Shown here: one piece after another, positions 12,016-23,600 of the stretch
Layout of the letters: each line of letters opens with the position of its first letter
Position numbering within the stretch: position 1 is the stretch's first letter
Assembly: GCA_948567375.1 (NCBI GenBank)
Contig: OX419755.1
Span: forward strand, 49,543,001-49,607,000
Source of the DNA: Lunularia cruciata
Lineage: Eukaryota > Streptophyta > Marchantiopsida > Lunulariales > Lunulariaceae
Length of the DNA stretch: 64,000 nt
Direction: 5' to 3'
The notes under the pieces: generated by a model
The model's input: the letters and a program-made list of their open reading frames with translations, nothing else
What the model was told of the DNA's origin: nothing
Database searches by the model: none
Program-made: the position numbers and the translations under genes

Positions 12016-12985
12016 CTGAAATATCATTCTAGTTCTTCCTTGACTTGAATATCATGGTGTTCAATTTGTTTGAACCCAATAATAAATTCAAGTATAACAC
12101 CAAGGTAAGGATTATTCATTAGGATTTTGGCACCTTGAGAAAGACATTTAAGAGTAGTCAGTCCAAAGATAAGAATTTTGTGAGTATAGTGGTTATATAA
12201 CAAGCTTTGGAGGAAGATATTCTTGTAATTGTTAAGTAAATCAAGCCTATTATGCAAGTAGAATTTGACAAGGATAAGGAGACTCAAAAAGTAAAAGTTA
12301 ATATGAGAGTTCAAGAGTTTGCAAATGTGTTTATAGATGATCTTCTGAAATGGTTATCTTTTGATCTAAGTATGCCCTTCAAGATTTTGCTATTGCCAAG
12401 TAGTACTCCAATGAGTAGATCAATCTATTGACTCTCACCACCAAAAGAGTTAGAAAAACTCTGAACAACATTGACATAGTTGTTAGAGAGTGATTCATAC
12501 AACATAGTACATCCTCTTAGGGCACAATACTATTTGTACCAATGAAGGATGAATTATTTTGATTCTATATTGCTTTGACTACCATGGTCTTAATAAATAA
12601 ACCATGAAGAATGCATATCCATTACTTTGAATTGATGATTTGTTGGATCCAATAAGTGGAGCACAATACTTATCAAAGTTGAATCTTCAAAGGGATTATT
12701 GGCAAATTTGAATTGACATAGAAGATGTACAAAATATTACCTTTCTAAAAAAGGTATGGGTATTTTGAATGGACAGTTTACCTTTTGGTCTCAGTAATGC
12801 CCCAATATCTTTTATGGATCAAATGCATTGGGTGTTAGAGGGTATATTGGATAGATAGGTGATAGTAATTCTTGGATGACAATTTGATTATAATAAAATA
12901 GAGGTAAAACCACATACAAGACAATTGGAACAATGGAAATTCTACTACAAGGAGTCCAAGTTATCTATTAAATATAAGATAGTAT
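12016..12985 (+). pseudogene. Second gypsy protease-RT remnant, plus strand
   Basis: 12035-12120 matches, in inverse orientation, the protease-RT spacer at 560-645. Downstream, frame-repaired translation gives VQEFANVFIDDL, KELEKL, YFS/SKVESS and MGILNGQFTFW, all recognisable gypsy RT words. Frames shift every 50-150 bp, so the copy is old. It ends before 13.0 kb, at the border of the gene island. Confidence 0.7.
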
Positions 12986-13989
12986 GTTAGTTTTAGTTCT
13001 TTAATATACAAAGATCTGTTATATTACACTTGTTTATAATAGAGTGATGATAAAACTTAAAAATTTTAAAGCCTATACAAAGAATCTCTAATATAAATAT
13101 CTTCATGAGTCTGTTTATCTATTAATCTTTAGAGTTAATACACATGAGTCTTTCACCGGATCTGGTGCTACTATGGATCGTACGATGCTTACTTGTGGTT
13201 GACAGACATGTCTCCTAAGTTACGTCTGAATGCCGTAAACTTTCGTAGACCGTCTCGAAGTGCTCCATTAGCCTGAGACCTACTGCAACGCACACCACAT
13301 ATTTCACATGTTCGGATCCATGGCAGAACTATCCAAATGGATTTGGATATGCCGCAATATGGTCGGCCAAAAGGTAGTTAAGAATGAGATTTACGTCAGT
13401 CTTGCCCCGTCGTTTCGGCGAGATAAAGTGGTAAAAGCAGCAAGGTAGAAGATGTACGTGGTACGTGCTATCTTGAGCTGTTTTCTGGAGTAGTTGGACA
13501 CCACCGGAGGAGCCTGACTTACATAGTAGGTAGTGGGTCACTTCGGCTTGCCTTGTCTTCCTTACGCTCTGCGAAGTTCCTCCTAACTCCAGTGCAATGG
13601 ATCTGGGCATTCATCTCGAGTTCATTGCACCTGGTCTGGTTTGGCAAGGGGAACCGTATTTCAGATACAAGAAAAGCAAATTGAAATTCAAGCCCTCGTT
13701 TGTGTACATATTATCACAATATGGGACGTCTGACGCGATGTATCGCAATCTGTTTCGAATTCCTAGAGCAAATGACGTGTGATTTGGAAGAATATTACAT
13801 GTAATGGAGCTGCTCCTAATCGTGAATCGTGAATCTACTTTCAGAAACTCAGAGGTATGTGAGTCATGTGGGTGTACGGCATGTGAAGGAGATGTATGCA
13901 CTTTATAGATAACTTATGGAATACCTTTTATCGGTTTAGGCTAACCGGTTGGGGCTTAGCCCCAATTTTTATTATTATTTTTTCCCCTT

Positions 13990-14045
13990 GTACGGCTTGA
14001 TGGGGTCTTCCCATCCTTCGTTTTTTCTCCGCGGTAGCCTTTCCT
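13990..14045 (+). repeat. Dispersed repeat copy 1
   Basis: Core GCTTGATGGGGTCTTCCCAT followed by CCTTCGTTTTTTCTCCGCGG. Other copies lie at 16650-16700 (-), 32553-32600 (+) and 37421-37470 (+). Copies 1 and 4 also share an upstream GG(G/A)CTTAGCCC(C/T)A motif at 13960 and 37380. Confidence 0.8.
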
Positions 14046-14060
14046 TTGTTTAGGCTAACG

Positions 14061-14287
14061 CTCGTGATTACTTATTCAGTGACGAGAATAGTGTTTTTAT
14101 TAGGTGTCAATCCAAACCTCGGGATGCGGTAAGGAAACTATTTAAAGCACTTCGTGTCGCTCTTTGTTGAAGAGTTAAAAGAATCAGTGGAAGACACGAA
14201 GTCTTTTGTGCAATTTTTCTTACCACACTCGAGGTTTAGGTTGACACCTAAAAATACTAATCTCGTCACCTGAGAAGTAACTACGAG
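14061..14287. repeat. Long imperfect inverted repeat (hairpin with ~97 bp arms)
   Basis: Left arm 14061-14158 and right arm 14192-14287 are near reverse complements. Paired words are GTGACGAGA/TCTCGTCAC, AGGTGTCAA/TTGACACCT, AAACCTCG/CGAGGTTT and CACTTCGTGTC/GACACGAAGTC. A loop of about 33 nt joins them. It may be a foldback MITE or an RNA hairpin locus. I recognise no known plant miRNA in the arms. Confidence 0.85.
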
Positions 14288-15489
14288 CTGTACTTGTAAG
14301 GTTTTCCAATCGGTGAAAACTATGCAAAAGCTCTTATTCATTCACTCAGTTGCTTACTAGTTTCTGCGAACTGATTTGACGACGGATTGAGTCTCGGAAT
14401 AGACCTTCTTGCGATCGCGAATGAAGAGACTAGACATACTTGATATTTCGAATGTCTTTCCTCCAACTCTATGTTTTGTACGCTGCCTGTTGTGTGATGT
14501 ACAATTGGAATCTGAGTTAAGATCTTTATTGTTATTACTCAGCCATGGCAAACATTTATAAAGGGTTTTGATTCAATCTTTCATGGAATCTAGAAATCGA
14601 CATTACAAATTTTATGGTAATATATTTGAAAAATTAACTTACAGAAAGAAAGGAGAAGATCAAATTTTTTTGCAGAAATGTTAAATATCCATTGATTTGC
14701 GTATTCGAAGAAAAGGATAAATTTAACATCATAACATCCCAAATTGTACGCGCGGATATCTAGTAAACGTTTGAGAGACGCTTGTAGCTTTTATATGAGT
14801 AGCGGAAAAAGATATTAGTAGTTACGGTCAGAGAAAACGACACTGGAACCAACACCCCTATTCTTATCCTTCGTACACCATAAACAAAGGCCTTATATAC
14901 CGAAGGACTTCAGATAATTGATCGAAAACTTTATTGAAAGGGCATCTTTTGTATCTCCTACATTGAGTTTTTAGAAAAGGTTACTATTCATCATTTTAAT
15001 CCAATCCAAATATTATAGGTGCAACTTGACCGAATAAAAAACCTATTGTTCTAGTCGAACTTACAATTTCCGCGTGGCATGAAATTCGCGTTGCCGTCCA
15101 CCTATATTAGAACCATCGTGTACCGAAATGAGCGTGCTCATGTCAAGTCAACAAGAACTTCACAAAATAGAGCACATTAATGGAATAGAAGTAATTTCAA
15201 CGGGACATGATCACGACGCTTTAGTTTTATTTGAAAGTACTGGTTACGTGAAATAATTCAGTAACTTGAACTCTGAATCTCAATGTATCCAGCTTAGTAC
15301 TGTACATCCTTTTGCATCACATCTTAATATTTCTAATATACTGCTTCGATTCCTCTTTATATCGAGCAGACACATTTCGCCGGTTCAGCGATGTGTCCAG
15401 AGTTTTCAACGATATATCTCAACCACATCATGAAGAAGAAACTTTAAACACTCACAACAATCAGTCAGGTCTTGGTCCGTCGCATAGAT

Positions 15490-15577
15490 ACTGGAAGTTA
15501 AGTATCACCATTTTAAGGTTCAAGTACCTACAGGCTATTTAACTTCCAGTAGTTACGTGTAATTACTGGAAGTTAAA
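15490..15577. repeat. Triple ACTGGAAGTTAA inverted/direct motif forming alternative hairpins
   Basis: ACTGGAAGTTAA occurs at 15490, inverted at about 15538-15550, and again direct at about 15566-15577. The segment 15538-15577 is almost one perfect 40 bp palindrome centred on GTTACGTGTAAT. Confidence 0.75.
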
Positions 15578-16341
15578 TCCTGTTGATCGTCTCTCTCGCT
15601 TACCTTCGCTTGTATTAGGAGAAAAGAGACAAGAGAAACCTATGAATCGTATTCGTGCACCTTGAGTCATCAACACAGAAAATTGGATAGGTTGCTGGCC
15701 ATTTCGTACGATGATATCAAATTGAGGTAGAATTGGACTTGTCGAAACAAGATTCACACTTGTCAAAGGAGATGTGGTCTTTGTAAGATAGCAAGGAAGT
15801 GTTTTGTGATCTTTGCGTAAAAGATGTGAACCGCATGCATATCATCTTTTGCATAAACGCATTACGTAACCACGAAATGGACTATGTGCTTTCAGATTTT
15901 CATGGAAAGGGAGTTATTTCCTACCAACTAGTCTCCCATTAAATTTCTAATTCTATAAAATAACACAGCCGTAAAAGGCTAATGCAGTCGCTTAAAATCT
16001 AATAAGAGTCCCTCGATTATTACAATACTATTCAATACACTCGATTAGAGATCGATAAGTATAGTAGTGGTAGTCTACGAGGTAATCTGTGATAGCTGAT
16101 GTAGTATTCACATATAGTAAGAGCTAAGCGGTGATCTAGATACTTATTAGCAAAATTGGCCATTGGTAGTTGGGAGAATATTTTAAGGTTAAACATTAAA
16201 ATTTGAAATCAAGTTAATTCAAATTGTAGATTAGGCTGTTAGCGGTACTTGATTTTGACAAGTTTACGTTGAAGCCACAAGTGTAGAAATTTTGAAGTGT
16301 ATAAACTGTATGTATGCTGGGTATATTAAGAAGGAGGAAAA

Positions 16342-16433
16342 ACTTCAATCAATATGAGAAGGAATAATAAGGGTGTGCCGAGATATGCTGGGATATACTC
16401 ATATCCCGTCATATCTCCTCATATTGATTGAAA
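16342..16433. repeat. Foldback of about 90 bp
   Basis: Outer arms CTTCAATCAATATGAG (16343-16358) and CTCATATTGATTGAAAG (16417-16433) pair. Inner arms GAGATATG.TGGGATAT and ATATCCC.TCATATCTC pair around a 4 nt loop. About 21 unpaired nt bulge on the left side. Confidence 0.8.
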
Positions 16434-16649
16434 GCTACTTGACAGGGGGTCGAACTTTTAAATGAGTAGGGGTTCTCATAGTTTGCTTAATACGCAAAAC
16501 GATTGAATGAAAGAGCATCAATTAGGTATCAGTAATCAATATTCTTATATACATTTCCATCCATATACTCTTCAAAGTACCTTCGAGAAAAGACAAGTCA
16601 GGAAAGCACCCATTGAATAGTTTGATAATGTTAAAACACTTACAAAGGG

Positions 16650-16700
16650 GAAAGGGCGACCGCGTAGAAAACATGAAGGATGGGAAGACCCCATCAAGCA
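16650..16700 (-). repeat. Dispersed repeat copy 2 (inverted)
   Basis: The minus strand reads GCTTGATGGGGTCTTCCCAT and then CCTTCATGTTTTCTACGCGG. It faces copy 1 at 13990 so that both read inward, which is the geometry of terminal inverted repeats around a 2.7 kb segment. Confidence 0.8.
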
Positions 16701-17667
16701 CAAAATGCGGCTAGTGGGAGGTGGGAACTAGAGTAGACGGAAGTGGGGCGCGTCGGTTCGCCACGTAAAGCAGCAAAGGGCTTCTCCGCGAATGGGGGAG
16801 GGCCAGGTGTTAGACGTGAAAAGTATGCTTTCGAGGCAGGGAAACTGTATGTACGTGTACGATGTGGACGTCGATGGACGTTCGTGTTCGGGCTGTCTAA
16901 TGGGGCTCGGCATGCATGCATGCAGAAGAAGGAACGACGACGAAGGGAAGTCAGTTTAGCATGGCTGCGGTGTGACGGGACGACGCGACGCAGAGCACGT
17001 TGAACAAGAAGGAGGAAGGAGGCGATCAAGCCGAGAGAAGACACACGCGGCGTGACGGTCGCGAGTGGCATGAAAGGCGCAATTGGCGGCATTCGTGTTC
17101 CCCAGAAGAAGAAGGAAGACGGAGACGACGGACGGGGGAGGGATGTGCAGCGAGGAGCTCAGCTTCGAACTCTTCTGAATTTGTATCTGTTTGTAATCTG
17201 CTGACACCAGTGGGCTGCTAGTAGCTAGCAAGAATCTTTCAATCGCCTGGACTCGAGTCCAACTGCCCTGTGACTGGCAGCCTCTTCTATTTGCGTGATA
17301 AGGAGACGTTGAAAGAGGGGCCTGGGATGATTACTGCAGGAGTGAGGCCTAGGAGGAGGAGCACCGCCACCACCAAGGCAGTGAGAAGAACCTGCTACTT
17401 CGGCCCGAGAGTGGAGCTAGTGCTGTCCATTGCAACTGCATTTCGCTCGGTCTACCTTCGCATGCTGCACAGCTTGACGTCATCGTCATCGCAGTCGATA
17501 ATTCGCTGCTAAGTTTCATCTGGGTGCTACCGCTGAAGAGGAGTTTTGCAATTGATGGAGAATTGAAGCAGCATTCAAAAATAATAACGCACATTGCTGG
17601 ATGCTGTTAATCTTCAAGTGACGTCGAAAAACGTCTCGAGGATTTGAGGGAGAGATTGGCGTGGACG
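16701..17667 (+). promoter_or_regulatory. GC-rich upstream region of the PQ-loop gene
   Basis: The region is GC-rich and purine-rich, lies directly upstream of the first coding exon and contains no recognisable protein. It most likely holds the promoter and 5' UTR. I cannot place the transcription start or any 5' UTR intron. Confidence 0.4.
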
Positions 17668-20600
17668 ATGAAAGGAGCAATGTCTGATTGCCCCGTTCAA
17701 GAAGAATGCTTGGAGTGGGCTTATACATATCTCAAGGACTGCGTCTGCAGTTTTAGGGACGAAATCTCTCTAAGTCTGGGATTGATCAGCGTCTTCAGCT
17801 GGGGCGTCGCTGAAGTTCCTCAAATTATCACCAACTTTCGTGAAAAGAGTACTGAGGGTGTTTCGCTCGCCTTTCTGATGACATGGGTTGTTGGGTAAGT
17901 ACTGAGTCGTGTACAGTAGGCACATTTCGGTTGAAAATCGCTCGCCCGATCCCACGAGTGTCCGTGCGTGAATTCAGTAGTAAGTCAACGACAGGAGTCC
18001 GGAGTTATGTTCCGTTAAGCTTCTTCTCGGGCTTCAGATTTCAGTCCTCATTGGTAGTGGTAGAGTTCGACTTTTCGACTTAAAGGGTATTCAACCGATG
18101 GAATCTTCAATTTGACACGACAGGACGGGATCAGATGTTTGATGTCCACAACTGACAGATTCCGCTTTTTCTGCTGCCTTTCCCGCTACTTACGCGTGGA
18201 ATCTCTTTTTCACTTTGTCGCAGAGATGCTTTCAATCTTGCGGGCTGTTACCTAGAACCTGCTACGGTAAGTCCCTTGGGTCGTTTTGGCATATAATCAA
18301 TTTGCTAAGCATAATTATTTCGCGACACTTTTTGATCATCTCACATTGTGTGGTACTATTATTGAGTCCCTTGATGGTTTACTAACAGTGGACATCTTCT
18401 TGTCGTGCCTGTCGCTTGATACAGCTTCCAACTCAATTTTATATGGCTTTGGTAAGTTTCGCCATAAACCTCCTTGCTCGAATTATGGTCTGTAGAAAGA
18501 CGTGCTTGCTTGCTCTGTTCAGTGCTGTACGTAAATTACGGTGTTCCTGAACTTCCCCGTGTCTGCGCGAACTGTAGATGTATACGGTCACGACTGTTAT
18601 TCTCGTCGGCCAAACAATTTACTACGATTACATCTACAAATGGCGTAACTTGAAAGCCGGCTATGAGGCGATTGATGCTCCAAGTGAGGTGGGTGGATTT
18701 TTTTTCGTGGACTTTTTAGAGCATGGAGGCCCTGTGTACATGGATACAACAGAGCAAGGAGTGATGTGCTTGGGGTCATGTTTTTTTGCAGAAGCAGACT
18801 AAACTGGATGTGGAAGCACTGAAACCTGAGCAGCCAAGCTACAAATCTGCCGTCATCGACAGCCAAACTGCTGGCACTAGTCCGCCTACATCTGTGATCA
18901 ATGTGCCCTCGTCTCTGCGAAATTCGAGTAAACAAGACCTTTACTACACGTAAGCTTAATTTTTCTTCATATTAATACCAGTTACAGTACTCTGAAGAGT
19001 TTGCATCGTCGACGATCTAAATCAACTAAACTTTAAGCGGTTCTCTTGATTTATCAAATTGAATCTGCGTACAGGACAGCTGAGTAGAATGTGTCAATGC
19101 AGGTCTGCAAGGTCGCTTGCTAGTAGCCACAATCCAGGAATGGGTTCATACTTGGCTGGATCTCGAGAGCACTCAGGCAGTGCTGGTACTCAGAGCTTTC
19201 TGCGGTCTTCACCTTCTGTCCCACGCACCGACCTTGCAAGATCGGGTTCCTCTTTACGAACAGTAAGACCATAACTAACGGAATGGAAAACACACATGTA
19301 CATCAAACTTTGTTTATCTTTATCTCACATGCAACCATGGACAGCTTTTCATTGTCTTTCGTTGTCTTTCCACTGTCTGCATAGGCGGCAGCAAGTATTC
19401 TCCTTGTTGGATCTGTGGGCTTGACCTCGAATATGGTCAGCTTCCATAACGTAATCGGAAGGAGTGGTTTTCAAGGTGGACAGCTGTTTATCACTGGAAG
19501 AAGACTTCTGCAGGTTTTGCCTTCCCTCGCCTTCCACTAGTATGGATTAATTCGAGGCCGTTAAAGAAGGGTCTCTCAGGTCGTACAATGCATAGTTCAG
19601 ATGTACAATTTGCCTTTCCGACAAGAGTATGGAACATCTGAAAAGCTTTCAGGACTTCAAATGAAGTTCAGGAGTCACTTGTGCCTCAAAATCGTTTTGT
19701 GAGAAAGGTTTATGTTGTCAAGTATCATGTCTCTCGAGCGGTGTATCGCGAGAGTATCCCCTTGGTACAGAGTATGTGGTGTACGTCAGACCCACTAACC
19801 CTGTCAACAGCCCCTGCTTAAATTTGAAGATACAGGTTGTTTTAAACAATGCACTTGTGGATCTGAATCTGTACCGACCGAAAGCTATCAATTGAATATC
19901 TCGGAATAAAACCTTTTGCTGAACCTTTTGCTTAAGGATTCTTTACAGAACTGAAATTTGATCGTTCTCTCACATACACAGAGGGTAGCAACGGACTTCT
20001 CCAGTATTCTATGGCAGATCAGAAAATCATTTCTACCACGGATTAGCAAGATTACTCGTCATTCCAGTTGTCCATCAGGAGGACTTTGTGTCTTTCACGT
20101 GAAAGCTGAGAAGACCTCCTACTCAAGTAGTAAGCTACGATTGTTATTGGAATGTGTGTGAGGGGATGCTGAAGACGTTACGCAGTCTTTTAAATTCTAC
20201 TTTTCTGTTTTTTTTCCGTCATTTAAATCTGAGCAGTGAGGAAAATATGTCATTGAACGTCGTACTCAATGGGGTTGCTACTACCCTCCGTAAAGCCTCC
20301 GTGGTCAGAAGTAAAGAGAGTATCAGAGCCACCTTCACGGACTGAGTCCTTTAATTAACATATGTTGTTCGACATCTAGACCAGAAGTATACTCTTCTAA
20401 TGACCAGTTGTTGGTTTTCGAAAGTTTAGTACGATCAAGATTTGCATGTCCAGTTCGATTCTGACCGGGCTGTGTTAAGGGAATCTAGACAGCTCTCTCT
20501 CAGGGCTTACATCGTTGAGACGATGAATGTGGTAAGAGAGAGCTGGACCAGAGATTGTTTTCTTCTGGAGGTCTTGAAGATGCACCATCCAGATTTCCAG

Positions 20601-23600
20601 TCCCTTAACGCCTCGCTGGTCTTCCCCCGTTTTATCGGAACGGCTCCTTCAGCTACTCTTGGGGTCTTCAATTTACAATTCGTTCGTGATATCTCTAAGT
20701 GTCCTGTACTGTTCCTTTTTATGCGGATTAACGGTTTCGTTGCAGGTTTTTATCTTCTATTCATCTCTCACGTCGGTGCTTACCTTTCATTCGATCTATC
20801 GTGTTGCTCTGCATTTCCATTCCTCTCCATGAGTTGATTACCCCTTTTAGTTTACACAAGTTGTTTAACAAGTTTATCTGCAGGTTTTTTAGCTTCGGAT
20901 CAATTTTTAATGTTGTTGCTTTGTTTTGATTCCGTTCTGCACGTTACATTTTGCATTTCATCCAATTTCCGCCTGTTCCTTTCAGTTATTTTCTGTTAAT
21001 TCGATCATTTCATTGCAATTATACATACACTTCATATGCACTTGTTGAGTCCCAGATCTCCCGTTCGTCGAACTGCTTCTGTTCTCATCTCTCATATCCA
21101 GATCTCCACAACACTTAACGCTTAACACTGTTACTGTTTTGAGCGGTAACAGTCCTCTAACGCTTTGCTCCGCATCCCCCCAAAAGCCGTCCAGAGAACG
21201 GCTTCTACTCTCATTTCCTCATACCCTGTTCTCTTGTAGGTGGTCGATTACCTGATGTATAATAGTTCTTGACATACATGTTACCGGTTACACGATGCTT
21301 ACTAGTTCATGTGTTGCTCTCGATATGTTGCTATTACGCCTTCACTTCAATTCACATCCGATTTTCTTAAAGTCACTTAACCTCCTTTATGGATTTAATA
21401 CTCATCTCGATTTGCACATATCATGTTTACATTTCATCTGCGTTTTATATGCATTCAATGAGTTCTGGATCCCCCCTTCCTCGAACGGATTCTGCTCTCA
21501 TCTCCTCATATCCTGATCATGAGTGCTTTGGCACTCATGAGCTTTCGAACAGAAATTCGGGACGAGGGGTACTGACATTCGCACAACTAATTTGGCACTG
21601 ATGAAGTCCGTGCTTTTGTGAAGGTTTATTATGACCTCCTTCTGCTTCCTTCAGCTGTTTAGCGTTCTAGGACTCATGCGTTCACGGTTCATGTTGCTAT
21701 ATACTCTATCCAGTCCTCGTTCATACTTGCATACTTTACATAACTTGCATCTCATTTGCATTTAATGAGTTCTGGATCTCCCGTTCGAGGAACGGCTTCT
21801 GTCCTCATTTCTCTATATCCAGTCCTCGGTTCATGTCCAGTCCTCGTTCGTTCATGGCACTCATGAGCTTTCGAACCGAAACTCGGTACGAGGAGTACTG
21901 GCATCCGCCCAGCTACTTCGGCACTGCGTTGGGCACTGATGAAGTCGTTTGTGCTTTCGTGGAGGCGTACTATGACCGCCTTTCTGCTTCCCTCTGTTTT
22001 TGGTGTTTTAGGACTCATGTGTTCATAGCACATGCTGCGATATAATCTATATCCAGTCCTCTAACGCTTCGCTCTACTTCCCTCGTTCTCTGAGCGATTT
22101 CATACTTTCTGGATTTCATACGTTCGGGCTGACTTACGGATCTTCCTCGACTTTCAGTTTCCTAGCTGCAACATTGATTTTCTAATTTGGTCAACCTGAA
22201 TCTTTATCGTCTGGCTCGTCAAGTCGATTTTATTTCTCTAGTTGTATTGTTTTTCTGTTTCTGCTTTTCAGAGGCATGCTACTGGTATATAGGTTTTACT
22301 CTACACATGTTTCCAGGTTAGGTTTATTTACGCTATCTTTCGATCAGATGTTCGCTATTTTGCAATCTTTACATATCTCGTATACTTTACATAACTTGCA
22401 TCTCATTTGCATTTAATGAGTTCTGGATCTCCCGTTCCTCGAACGGCTTCTGTCCTCATTTCTCTATATCCAGTCCTCGTTCATAGTGCATGTTGCGATA
22501 TACTCTATATCCAGTCCTCTTTCGCTTCTCCTAATATCCAGTTGCGTTATAAGCTTCGCTCCGCCTCAGACAAAACAACATCCACTCCGCTCCCGCATCC
22601 CTCCAATCCTCCCGTCCTCAACTAACTCCCTCTCTATTACTATTCAGTCGCATTTTGCCTGTTTCATGGTTCATACATGACTTTCGATGCCAAGGTTCCT
22701 GCCCGACTCCAGACTTTAGCTTACTTTCATCGTTGAAGCGTTGCTCGTAGGTGGTCGCTTAACTAATGTGTTATATTTCTCTTACAGCTGTTACCGAATA
22801 CACGTTGCTTACTAGTTCTTTATACATGTTATTCTCGATATCATGTTTACATACGATTTATGATTTACATTTCATCTCATTTTCGCATGTACTTTCATTC
22901 AATTTTGCTTTCATCTTATTGCCATTCCATTTGTACTTCATATGCATTTAATGAGTTCTGATCTCCCGTTCGAGGAACGGCTTCTGCTCTCATATGCTCC
23001 TCCCCGTCTTCGCTCCACTCCTTCCAGCTCGATGTTCGCCCGCTTCATAGATTCATATGCCATTCTCTTCCTTCTAACTCTCGGTCTGCCTGACTCATGG
23101 ATCTTCTTAGGGTTTCGATTTCAAGGCTTCTACACGATTCCCGACTTCAGATTAACTTAATCTTTCTCGTTTGGCTCGTTAGGTAGTCGATTCCCGTTGG
23201 CTTTACATTTCTACTTGCGTTGTTTATCTGTTACCGATTATTCGATGCATTCTACTGGTATACATGGGTTGCTCTTTAAATGTTTCTAGGTTGCGTTTAC
23301 TTCTGCTTATATTCGATCAGTTGTATCCATTTCATCTCCTTCCCCTGTTCTGAACTAATTTAGACTTGCACATTTTTTGTATACATTCTATATCATGCAT
23401 CTCATTTGCATTCTGGTTCTGGATCTCCCGTTCCTCGAACGGCTTCTGTTCTCATTTCCCTATATCCAGTCCTCTAGCGCCTCCCTCCCTCTGCAAAGGT
23501 ACCATCCACTCTTCTCTCACTTCGCTCCACCCCACAATTGTTGGTCTGTTTCATGGTTCCTGTACATGATTTCTGCCCAGATTTCCGATTTCAGATTACT

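Larger units (their letters stand above)
13150..16650. other. Intergenic sequence at the left edge of the gene island, rich in inverted repeats
   Basis: GC content rises near 13150. No ORF over 100 codons resembles a known family. The stretch holds a long hairpin (14061-14287), two smaller foldbacks (15490-15577 and 16342-16433) and two inverted copies of a dispersed repeat (13990 and 16700). These look like remains of small non-autonomous transposons rather than genes. Confidence 0.5.

Noticed and set aside
14061-14287. Known conserved plant miRNA precursor
   Set aside because: Compared from memory with miR156, 160, 166, 171, 319, 390, 408, 529 and 535. No arm contains them.
16694-17092. 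132-codon minus-strand ORF and an 86-codon plus-strand ORF upstream of the PQ-loop gene
   Set aside because: Both are low-complexity, Arg/Pro/Ser-rich translations of a GC-rich stretch with no domain. They overlap on opposite strands and fit a promoter or 5' UTR better.
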